This document shows positions 27,866 through 35,593 of a DNA stretch of 64,000 bases, piece by piece (positions within the stretch are counted from its first letter, which is position 1; every line of letters begins with the position of its first letter). The notes below the pieces were generated by a model. The model saw nothing but the letters and a program-made list of their open reading frames with translations, made no database searches and was not told where the DNA came from. The translations under genes were made by a program, and so were the position numbers. This DNA is from Nocardioides lianchengensis (GTDB lineage Bacteria; Actinomycetota; Actinomycetes; Propionibacteriales; Nocardioidaceae), in NCBI RefSeq assembly GCF_900101465.1, contig NZ_FMZM01000004.1, positions 359,790-423,789 of the forward strand, written 5' to 3'.

Positions 27866-27891
27866 TCCAGGCGGGGTACGACGGGCTGCGG

Positions 27892-27942
27892 GCGCGCCGA
27901 GGGCCGCCACCCCGGGGCGGGGTGGCGGCCCGTGCGGCGCGC
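27892..27942 (-). terminator. Terminator of the 2463-residue GH43 gene
   Basis: An inner perfect 13-bp stem (27901-27913 with 27919-27931, loop GGGGC) is extended by an outer 8-bp stem (27892-27899 with 27935-27942). It starts 4 bases after the stop codon at 27947. Confidence 0.8.
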
Positions 27943-27946
27943 GGTC

Positions 27947-30900
27947 TCAGCGCTTCGTGACGCGCACCTTCAGCTGCTTGGTCGTCACGAGCCCGGCCCG
28001 GTCGGTGACCCGGACGGCGACCGTGTGCCGGCCGGCCTTCTTCACCGCGACCGTCGACCGGAGCACCTTCCAGGCGCCGCCGTCGACCCGGTAGCGGACG
28101 CTCGCGACCCCCGAGCCGGTGTCGCGGGCGGTGGCCGTCACGGTGACCTTGCCGCGCGCCTTGCGCTGCTTCAGCGCCAGGCTCGGGGCGGTCGGGTCGA
28201 GCCGCACCGCGAGGGTGCCGACCGCGGAGACCAGGCCGGCCGCGTCGACCGCGCGGTACTGCACCGCCGTGGTCCCCACCGGCACCGCCACCGGGGCGGA
28301 GTAGACCCGCCAGGGCCCGGTCCCGACCCGGACCTCACGTCGGACGACGCCCGAGCCTCCGTCCGTCCCGGCCACCACGACCCGCACCGCGCGGGTGGTG
28401 AACCAGCCGGCCGTCCCGTTCGGTCGCGCCGGCGTCGTCGCGGCGGTCGCCCGCGGCGCCGTACCGTCGCGGCGGACCGTCCTGGTCACCGGCTCCGAGG
28501 TGTTGCCGGCCGCGTCGGACGCCCGGAACGACACCTCGGTGACGCCCTCCGGCAGGCTCAGCGGCCCGTCGTACGACGTCCACACGCCGGCGCCGATCCG
28601 CTGCTCCAGGGCCGTGACCGCGACGTCGTCGGTGGCGCTCGCCGTGACCGTGACCGGCCCGGTGTGCCAGCCCGCGGCCCCGCCCGGCTCGGCGGGGTCG
28701 ACCGTCACCGCGACCACCGGGGCCGTGGTGTCGGACGCCGCCCGGACCGTGACCGTGGTGCTGACCGCGCGGTTGGCCGGGGCCACCTCCTCGTCCTTGG
28801 TCATGTCGAGGATCGGCATGCCGTCCGCCGCCCAGTGGATCCGCCGGACCGCGGCGTCGCGGGAGCCGCCGTTGTTCTTCGCGTGGTAGACGAGGATGTC
28901 GTTGCCGTCCTCGTCGACGGAGAACATGCTGTGGCCCGGACCGGTCTGCTGGATCGACGGGTCGGACTTCAGCACCGGGTAGACGTGCTTGGTCCACACC
29001 GCCGGGTCGGTCAGGTCCGCTCCGGCCGGCGCGGTCAGCAGGCCCACGACGTAGGTGTTGTCGGTGGCCGAGCCCGAGTAGGTGAGGTACATCGTGTCGC
29101 CGTGGCGGACGACGTACGGCGCCTCCGCGACCGCGGCCGTGTTGTGGTCCCACCCGAACTCCGCCGCCGTCAGCAGCCGCGGCTCGCTGGTGAGCCGCGC
29201 CGGGTTCGCCGGGTCGACGGTGGCCACCCAGAGCTGGGCGTCACCGGTGACGCCGCCGGCGATGTAGCGCTGCGACCAGGACACATAGCCGACGGTCTGG
29301 CCGCCGCGGGTGTCCTCCCAGTAGGTCATGTCGAGCGAGATGCCCGGGTGCTCGGCGTCGAGCTGCAGTCGGCCGCCGTCCTTCTCCTGGACGACCTGCG
29401 GGGTGCCCCAGGACGCGGCCAGGGTCGGGTCGGTGCCGGTCAGCCGCATCACGTGCGACTGGACGTTGCACCAGCAGTTCTGGTCCACGCCGGAGGCGAA
29501 GAACACGTAGAGCTGGCCCTGGATCACGTGGAACTCGGGCGCCCACAGCGGGCCCGGGACGTTGCCTCCCTGGGTGAGGATCGTGCTCTCGGGAGCCGTG
29601 CGCAGCCCCAGCACCGTGTCGGCCGTGCGGACCCGCAGGTCGGCCTGCGCGCCCTCGGTCGTGGCGATGAACAGGTACTTGCCCTGCCAGCGGACCACCG
29701 CCGGGTCGGCCCGGCCGACCAGGAACGGGAACGGGTAGTCGGTCTGCTTCACCGTGCCGGTGACCGTGTAGTCGCCCGGGGTGTCGGTGTCGACCGCGGC
29801 CAGGCTGGCCGGGTCCCAGGTGATGGCGCGGGTCGCGGTCGAGCCGTCGTCGTACGACAGCTGCGCCCGCACGTCGGCCAGGTCCACCTCGCCGCCGGCG
29901 GCGACGTCGACCGGGTCGACCTCGACGCCGGTGTTGGCGATCCGGCCGAAGCGGACCCGCAGGCCCTCGGCGGTGGCCGCATCGACGACCAGGTTGTTCA
30001 CCGGTACGGCGCCCGTCGCGGCGGTCGTCGCCGGCGTCTCGTCGGTCACCGGGCGGCCGTTCGTCGGCGCGCTCGGCGCCTCGTCCAGGTCCTCGGTGGT
30101 GGCGTAGCGCGCCGTGCCCGTGGAGGTCTCCCACGAGATCAGGTAGCGCTTCTCGGCGGAGTCCCAGAGCACGCGCGGCTTCCGCACGCCGCCCGCGGCC
30201 GGGTCGACCTCGAGCAGGCCGACCTCGGTGAAGTCGCGCAGGTCGGGCGAGGTGAACAGCAGCATGCTGGTCGCGGCGCTGCTGTCGGGGCTGCCCCCGG
30301 ACAGGGTCCGGGTGGCGACCACGCCGTACCCGCCCTCCGCGGTGCGGAAGACGTAGGGGTCGACCATCGTGCGGACGTCGTTGAGCTCGACCGTGGCGGT
30401 CGGGACCGCCCGGGCGTAGACGATGCCCTGGTTCTCGTTGAGCGCCGTCAGGCCGGCCCGCTCGGCGCCGAGCGCCAGGTGCAGGCCGTGGGCCAGGTTC
30501 GGTCCATAGGTCTGCGTGGCGAGCGGCGCGCGGGTGTAGCCGAGCACGAACCGCGCGGCGGCCGCCGGCAGCACGGTCACCGTGAACGCCTTGGTCACCG
30601 ACTGCGCGCCGGAGGCGGAGACCACGGCCGTGACCGTGCCGCTGGTGCGCTGGGTGGCCGTGACGACGCCGTCCGTGACCGTGAGGCCGGGCGTCGCCGT
30701 CGACCAGGTCGTGGTGATCCCGTCGACGTCGAGGACCGGCAGCCGGTCCCCGGAGGCGACCACGGTGGGCGCGACCAGGAGGTCGGCCGCCGCGGCCACG
30801 ACGGCGTCCCGACCCGGGACGGTCACCGCGAACTCCTTGCTGGCCGTGCGGGCTCCCCGGGTGAGGGTGGCGGTCAGGGTCGCGGTCCGGGCGGCCCCGG

Positions 30901-33900
30901 CCACGGTGATCGCACCGCTCGCCGAGACGACCGAGGCGTCGCTGGTCGCCCAGGCGACCGTCACCCCGTCGGCCAGCGTGGTCGGCAGGGTCAGGTCGCC
31001 GGTGACGGCGGAGGTGTCGCCGAGCGACAGCCGCTCCCGCGCACCGGCCAGGATGAACGCGTCGTCGGCCGCCAGCTCGCGGACCTGGTCGTCGCTCAGC
31101 GAGGCGTCGAAGATGCTGAGCTCGCGGAACGAGCCCTTGAACGCCGCGTCCGCGGCGTAGCCGGAGCGACCGAGGTAGCCCTCCAGCGTCCCGGCGGCCG
31201 CGTAGTCGGCGAAGGTGCGCGACTTGGCGACCGAGCCCACCCGCACGCCGTCGACGTACGACGTGAGCGTGCCCGCGGTGAAGACGGTCGTGTAGTTGAC
31301 CCACGCCCCGCGCTTCGCGGTGGTGGCCGGGCCGGTCACGCCGACCTCGGTGGTCCACGGCTGCGTCGCGTTGACCCCGTTGGTCATCACCGAGCGGGCC
31401 GAGCCGTTCGGGCCGGTCGGGTTCAGCAGCCAGTAGTTCGTCGGCAGGCTGTTGACCGGCGGCGTGCCGAAGCCGATCGCCGCGCCGTTGCGGGCCGGGG
31501 TGTCGCTCTTGATCCAGACCGAGACGCTGACGTTCGGGCTGGCGGTCGGGAGCAGGCCGTTCGGCAGCTTCACGTAGTTGGTCGCCGACGTGCTGCCGCC
31601 CGGCAGGGTCACGCCGTCGTCGTACGTCACGGTGCCGACGGCGGTGGCGTCACGGTCGCCGACCGTCTCCTCGAGGTCGCTCTTCAGCGGGTAGTGCACG
31701 AGCGGAGCCGGCAGCACGAGGGTGGTGAACTCGACCGGCGCGGTGGCGGCGCCGTACCCGGCGGAGTTCCGGGCCGCGACGGTGACCTGGTAGGTCTCGC
31801 CCGCGGTCAGACCGGCCAGCGAGACCGACGTCCCGGTGACCTCCTGCTCGGAGACCTGGCCGCCGCCCCGGGTGACCCGGACCCGGTAGCCGGTGACGTC
31901 CGCGCCGCCGTCCTGGGTCGGCGCGGTCCAGGCGAGGACCGCGCCGGTGCTGCTGCGCTGGCTGACGACCGGCGTGCCGGGCGCGCCCGGCACCTCGATC
32001 GGGACGGCCTCGACGTGCACGGTGACGCTGACCGCGCGGTCCGCGGGCAGCTCCTCCTCGGCCGTCACGTTCAGCACCGGGGCACCGGTCGCGTCGAAGT
32101 GCACCGTCCGGGCGCGGGCGTGCCGGCTCGGGTCGGTGAGGCCGCCGTCGGTCGTGTCCGCGGTGGTCCGGGCGTGGTAGACGATCACCGGGTTGCCGAG
32201 CTCGTCGACGGTGAACGAGTTGTGGCCGGGGCCGGTCTGCCCGGCGGGCAGGTCGGCGGTGGTGAGCAGCGGGTGGTTGGTCTTGGTCCACGACGCCGGG
32301 TCGAGCAGGTCGGCGTCCTGGTCGGCGGTGAGCAGGCCGACGCTGTACTTGTCGTCGACCGTCGAGGCGGAGTAGGTCACGTAGACCTTGTCGCCACGCT
32401 TGATGACGGCCGCGCCCTCGTCGATCTGCTGGTTGGTGGCGGTGTTGCCCTCCCAGGCCAGGTCGGGGTAGGCGATGATCCGCGCGTTCGAGATCAGCTG
32501 GCGCGGGTTCTCCGGGTCGATCTCGGCCATCAGCAGCGCCGACGACGGGGCCGACTGCGCCCAGATCACGTAGTGCCGCCCGCCCTGCTCGAAGTAGGTC
32601 ATGTCGAGCGAGAAGTTCGCGAACGCGAGCGTGTCACCCGACTTCGCCAGCATCGCGCCGACCTCGACCCAGTTCGCCGGGTCCATCAGGTCGCCGCCGG
32701 TGTGGCGCAGCATCATCGGCCGGATGTCGAAGACGTTGGAGCTGCGGCTGGCGGTGAACAGGATGTACCAGCCGCCGTTGATCTTGGTCAGCTCGGGCGC
32801 CCAGACGTAGCGCTGCAGCGCCGAGTTGGCCTCGTCCCAGAGCACCGCCTCCTGCGCGTCGGCCAGGCCGGCGATGGTGTCGGCGCGCCGCAGCACGACC
32901 CGGTCGTAGCCCTCGGGGTCGCTGCCGATCGCGGGGTACGACGCGGTCAGGTAGTACCTCCCGTCGTCACCCACGGTCACGTCCGGGTCGGCCCGCTGGT
33001 GCGCGAGCTTCTCCGGGTACGCCGTGCGCCCGACCGTGCCGGTGACGACGTACTCACCGGGGGTGTCGGTGTCCACCGCGGCGACGGACGCCGCGTCCCA
33101 GGTCACCGGCTGGACGGTGTCCGACCCGCCGTTGCTGTAGGTGACCGCCGCGCCCTTCGGCAGTCGCAGGCTGCCGCCGGCGGCCATGGTGACGTCGTCG
33201 ACCGGCTGGACGCCGGTGGCGCGCATGCGGGTCCAGGCCTGCCGCACCGCGGCGTACTCGCTCGGGGTGACGCCGATGCTGGAGGTCTCGATCGCGCCGG
33301 CCGGGAAGGTGGCGACGGCGGGTGCCGACGGGGCGGCGACCTCGACCGGGGCCGAGAAGGTCGCGAGGTCGGCGCTGGTGACCTGGTAGGTCTTGCTGTC
33401 GCCGAGCGCGGTGAAGGTCAGCCGGTAGGCCGCGATGCCGTTGTCGTAGGCGACCGCGACCGACCGCGCGTTCAGGCCGAGCCCGTTGAACGCCACCAGC
33501 CGCTGGTTGCGGAAGGTCACCAGGTCGGGCGAGTCGTAGAGGTAGACCGATGAGCTGTTGCTGTTGACCGTGGCGACCACCCCGAAGCGGCCGTCGGGCC
33601 GGCGGAAGATGCTCGGGGAGCCGAGCTTGACCGCGTAGCTGTCGGCGTAGCGCACCGGGCGGCCGTTGTTCAGCGGGGCGTACGTCGTGGCGCCGCCCTC
33701 GGCCAGGGCCAGGTGGATCGCGTCGGTGCGGTTGGTGTCGCCGGTGGCGATGTAGCTCCCGACCCGGCCCGCGTCGGCGGCCAGGACGTGCACGTCGAAG
33801 GTGCGGGTGCGGGTGTGGCCGTCGCGCGAGAAGGTCGCGGTGAGGGTCACGGGGGTCCGGGTCGCGGGCCGGGTCACGGCGCCGTTCGCGGCGAGCACGC

Positions 33901-35338
33901 CCGGGGCGGAGGACTGCCAGGCGACGTCGACGCCGTCGACCTGGGTCCGCAGGGTGATGTCGGACGCGATCTCGCTGATCGCGACGTCGTACGCCGCGGC
34001 CACGCGGACCACGTCGGCCTCGGCGTTGTCGGCCAGGACCGAGACGACGAACTCGCGGGTGACCTGCTTGCCGCCCTTGGTGACGACGGCGCTCAGGGTG
34101 ACGTCGACGTCGGCACCGCTCGGGCGGGTGACCGCGCCGGAGCTGGTCACCAGCGTCGGGTTCGAGCTGGTCCAGCGGACCTGGGAGCCGCGGGCGCCGG
34201 CGGTCGGGAGGGCCAGGTCGGCCGCGGTGGTGGCCGGGACGCTCAGCGCGGCGGCGTCGGCCGTGGCCTGGTCGTAGGCGTACTGCGCGGCGACGGAGGC
34301 GTCGGTGAGGGCCTTGGTGTAGACCCGCACGTCGCGGACGCCGCCCTTGTAGAAGATGTCGGCGTACGACGACCGCCCGATGTAGCCGACCAGGTTGGTG
34401 CCGAAGCTGCTCAGCGCGGTGGCGTGGGTGACCGAGCCGACCTTGGCGCCGTTGTAGTACCCGGTGATCCGGGTCGGCTCGATGACCGTCGTGTAGAGAC
34501 CCCAGGCGCCGGCGGTCGTGGTCGGGCCGGCGATGCCGCGACTGGCGGTGGTGGGCGAGATGCCGGTCTCGGTGCCCCAGGGGGCGGAGGTGCTCGTGGT
34601 GCCGGTCGTGACGACCGTCTTCAGCAGCCCGGAGGGGTTCTTGGGGTTGAGCAGGAAGTAGCGCGACGGCGGGTTGGCGGCCGCGCCGTAGAAGAGCGCG
34701 GCGTAGTTGCCCGACCCGGTCTCGTTGCGCAGCCAGGCGGAGATCGTGACCGTGTCCTGACCGTTGAGCAGGCCGGTCGGCATCTGCACGTAGGCCGCGC
34801 TCGAGCCGCTGGCGCCGCCCGGGAGGGTCAGCGCGTCGCCGGAGACCGTGGCGCCGGAGCCGCGCAGGGTGGCGGCGTTGCCGTTGCCGGAGGCGTCCGG
34901 GACCGTCGTACCGGCTGCGGTGCCGAGGCCGGCGAACTGCCAGCTGGCCAGCAGGTCGAGGTCGACGGTCACCGGCGCGGAGGCCGGCGAGGCGGCGGCC
35001 CCGTCGGCGTCGAGCGCGGTCACCGTGGCGGTGTAGGTGCCGTCGTCGAGGCCCGCGAAGGCGTACGACGTGACGTCGGCGCCGACCTGGTAGGACGCGA
35101 CGACCGCGTCGTTCGCGCCGCGCACCTCGACCAGGTAGCCGGTGACCGGGGTGCCGCCCGGGGCGGCCCAGGCGACCGTGACGGACTGACCGTCGGTGGT
35201 GGCGGTCGGGGCCGCGGGCGCGGTGGGGGCGGCCCAGGCGGTGGCCGGCAGGACCAGCCCGGCCAGCATCAGCGCGAGCGCGGTGAGGGCCACCAGCAGC
35301 GGCACGGGGGAGACGCGACGGGGCGCGACGGACGTCAT
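27947..35338 (-). CDS. Giant secreted protein with two GH43 units
   Basis: A 2463-residue secreted enzyme. Signal peptide 1-36, Fn3 (about 37-125), LamG (130-350), two atrophied Ig-like domains (360-520), a propeller-like segment (525-680), a Big_4-like domain (710-775) and GH43 unit 1 (780-1110) with RADPDV, SLDMTYFE and DEGAAV as the likely Asp/Asp/Glu set. The order then repeats: Fn3, LamG, Ig-like pair, propeller-like segment, Big_4-like and GH43 unit 2 (about 1870-2190) with RADPAV, SLDMTYWE and AEAPYV. OmpL47-like repeats and a basic end follow. The start at 35338 has GAGGAG upstream; a GTG at 35395 would add 19 residues in frame. Probably an arabinan or arabinoside hydrolase; monocistronic, with its own operators and terminator. 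Confidence 0.85.
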   Translation of the reverse strand: MTSVAPRRVSPVPLLVALTALALMLAGLVLPATAWAAPTAPAAPTATTDGQSVTVAWAAPGGTPVTGYLVEVRGANDAVVASYQVGADVTSYAFAGLDDGTYTATVTALDADGAAASPASAPVTVDLDLLASWQFAGLGTAAGTTVPDASGNGNAATLRGSGATVSGDALTLPGGASGSSAAYVQMPTGLLNGQDTVTISAWLRNETGSGNYAALFYGAAANPPSRYFLLNPKNPSGLLKTVVTTGTTSTSAPWGTETGISPTTASRGIAGPTTTAGAWGLYTTVIEPTRITGYYNGAKVGSVTHATALSSFGTNLVGYIGRSSYADIFYKGGVRDVRVYTKALTDASVAAQYAYDQATADAAALSVPATTAADLALPTAGARGSQVRWTSSNPTLVTSSGAVTRPSGADVDVTLSAVVTKGGKQVTREFVVSVLADNAEADVVRVAAAYDVAISEIASDITLRTQVDGVDVAWQSSAPGVLAANGAVTRPATRTPVTLTATFSRDGHTRTRTFDVHVLAADAGRVGSYIATGDTNRTDAIHLALAEGGATTYAPLNNGRPVRYADSYAVKLGSPSIFRRPDGRFGVVATVNSNSSSVYLYDSPDLVTFRNQRLVAFNGLGLNARSVAVAYDNGIAAYRLTFTALGDSKTYQVTSADLATFSAPVEVAAPSAPAVATFPAGAIETSSIGVTPSEYAAVRQAWTRMRATGVQPVDDVTMAAGGSLRLPKGAAVTYSNGGSDTVQPVTWDAASVAAVDTDTPGEYVVTGTVGRTAYPEKLAHQRADPDVTVGDDGRYYLTASYPAIGSDPEGYDRVVLRRADTIAGLADAQEAVLWDEANSALQRYVWAPELTKINGGWYILFTASRSSNVFDIRPMMLRHTGGDLMDPANWVEVGAMLAKSGDTLAFANFSLDMTYFEQGGRHYVIWAQSAPSSALLMAEIDPENPRQLISNARIIAYPDLAWEGNTATNQQIDEGAAVIKRGDKVYVTYSASTVDDKYSVGLLTADQDADLLDPASWTKTNHPLLTTADLPAGQTGPGHNSFTVDELGNPVIVYHARTTADTTDGGLTDPSRHARARTVHFDATGAPVLNVTAEEELPADRAVSVTVHVEAVPIEVPGAPGTPVVSQRSSTGAVLAWTAPTQDGGADVTGYRVRVTRGGGQVSEQEVTGTSVSLAGLTAGETYQVTVAARNSAGYGAATAPVEFTTLVLPAPLVHYPLKSDLEETVGDRDATAVGTVTYDDGVTLPGGSTSATNYVKLPNGLLPTASPNVSVSVWIKSDTPARNGAAIGFGTPPVNSLPTNYWLLNPTGPNGSARSVMTNGVNATQPWTTEVGVTGPATTAKRGAWVNYTTVFTAGTLTSYVDGVRVGSVAKSRTFADYAAAGTLEGYLGRSGYAADAAFKGSFRELSIFDASLSDDQVRELAADDAFILAGARERLSLGDTSAVTGDLTLPTTLADGVTVAWATSDASVVSASGAITVAGAARTATLTATLTRGARTASKEFAVTVPGRDAVVAAAADLLVAPTVVASGDRLPVLDVDGITTTWSTATPGLTVTDGVVTATQRTSGTVTAVVSASGAQSVTKAFTVTVLPAAAARFVLGYTRAPLATQTYGPNLAHGLHLALGAERAGLTALNENQGIVYARAVPTATVELNDVRTMVDPYVFRTAEGGYGVVATRTLSGGSPDSSAATSMLLFTSPDLRDFTEVGLLEVDPAAGGVRKPRVLWDSAEKRYLISWETSTGTARYATTEDLDEAPSAPTNGRPVTDETPATTAATGAVPVNNLVVDAATAEGLRVRFGRIANTGVEVDPVDVAAGGEVDLADVRAQLSYDDGSTATRAITWDPASLAAVDTDTPGDYTVTGTVKQTDYPFPFLVGRADPAVVRWQGKYLFIATTEGAQADLRVRTADTVLGLRTAPESTILTQGGNVPGPLWAPEFHVIQGQLYVFFASGVDQNCWCNVQSHVMRLTGTDPTLAASWGTPQVVQEKDGGRLQLDAEHPGISLDMTYWEDTRGGQTVGYVSWSQRYIAGGVTGDAQLWVATVDPANPARLTSEPRLLTAAEFGWDHNTAAVAEAPYVVRHGDTMYLTYSGSATDNTYVVGLLTAPAGADLTDPAVWTKHVYPVLKSDPSIQQTGPGHSMFSVDEDGNDILVYHAKNNGGSRDAAVRRIHWAADGMPILDMTKDEEVAPANRAVSTTVTVRAASDTTAPVVAVTVDPAEPGGAAGWHTGPVTVTASATDDVAVTALEQRIGAGVWTSYDGPLSLPEGVTEVSFRASDAAGNTSEPVTRTVRRDGTAPRATAATTPARPNGTAGWFTTRAVRVVVAGTDGGSGVVRREVRVGTGPWRVYSAPVAVPVGTTAVQYRAVDAAGLVSAVGTLAVRLDPTAPSLALKQRKARGKVTVTATARDTGSGVASVRYRVDGGAWKVLRSTVAVKKAGRHTVAVRVTDRAGLVTTKQLKVRVTKR

Positions 35339-35340
35339 TT

Positions 35341-35397
35341 TCAGCGGGCTCCTCGGACGACGACGAACGGCAGCCCCCGATGTGACAGCCGACACAA
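35341..35397 (-). CDS. Candidate upstream ORF of 18 codons before the giant GH43 gene
   Basis: Starting at TTG on the predicted transcription start, the frame reads (M)CRLSHRGLPFVVVRGAR and stops with TGA two bases before the main ATG. The main ribosome site GAGGAG lies inside it. The first six residues match the N-terminus of the GH127 protein (MCRLSH), because both arise from the same conserved 16-mer. Translation from a leaderless TTG is uncertain, so this is a candidate only. Confidence 0.35.
   Translation of the reverse strand: MCRLSHRGLPFVVVRGAR
35381..35396 (-). repeat. 16-bp element, second copy
   Basis: TGTGTCGGCTGTCACA on the minus strand; one mismatch to 27703-27718 and the same 10-base distance from the TGTTAGCGCTAACA operator. 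Confidence 0.7.
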
Positions 35398-35404
35398 GGC
35401 CTGC

Positions 35405-35434
35405 ATTGTTAGCGCTAACACTGACCTGGGTCAA
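35405..35434 (-). promoter_or_regulatory. Promoter of the giant GH43 gene
   Basis: TTGACC (35429-35434), an 18-base spacer and AACAAT (35405-35410), with the operator at 35407-35420 across the spacer and -10. The predicted start of transcription is about 35397, giving a 59-base leader to the main ATG. Confidence 0.65.
35407..35420. promoter_or_regulatory. LacI-type operator over the giant GH43 promoter
   Basis: TGTTAGCGCTAACA, a perfect palindrome identical to the site at 27729-27742. Confidence 0.85.
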
Positions 35435-35444
35435 GGATCAGTCT

Positions 35445-35458
35445 TGTGAACGTTCACA
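35445..35458. promoter_or_regulatory. LacI-type operator in the divergent GH43 region
   Basis: TGTGAACGTTCACA, a perfect palindrome 38 bp from the preceding site and upstream of the minus-strand -35. It could also serve the divergent gene at 35594. Confidence 0.85.
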
Positions 35459-35507
35459 ACTTTGCTCAGGTCGTTCGGACCGGCTGTTCTCCGCCTGACC
35501 GGGCCTC

Positions 35508-35537
35508 TTGACGGCCCCGTGTGCCCACGGTCACACT
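35508..35537 (+). promoter_or_regulatory. Promoter of the GH43 gene at 35594
   Basis: TTGACG (35508-35513), a 17-base spacer and TCACAC (35531-35536), the same boxes as in the transporter promoter. The operator at 35545-35558 then lies over the transcription start. Confidence 0.5.
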
Positions 35538-35544
35538 GCCACTT

Positions 35545-35558
35545 TGTTAGCGCTCACA
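35545..35558. promoter_or_regulatory. LacI-type operator downstream of the plus-strand promoter
   Basis: TGTTAGCGCTCACA, ending 35 bases before the ATG at 35594. It is placed to block initiation or early elongation of the GH43 gene. Confidence 0.82.
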
Positions 35559-35593
35559 CTCGCCCGACCGGCCCCGCCGACGAAGGACGCACC

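Noticed and set aside
35339..35404. A riboswitch in the leader of the giant GH43 gene
   Set aside because: The predicted leader is only about 59 bases, dominated by the 16-mer and the small upstream ORF, and I recognise no conserved aptamer fold.
35338..35434. An upstream start at 35434 for the giant GH43 gene
   Set aside because: That TTG is the -35 box of the predicted promoter, and the extension would be encoded by the operator; the signal peptide starts at 35338.
35462..35593. An upstream start at 35462 for the plus-strand GH43 gene
   Set aside because: The added 44 residues would come from the promoter and operator; the signal peptide and ribosome site place the start at 35594.
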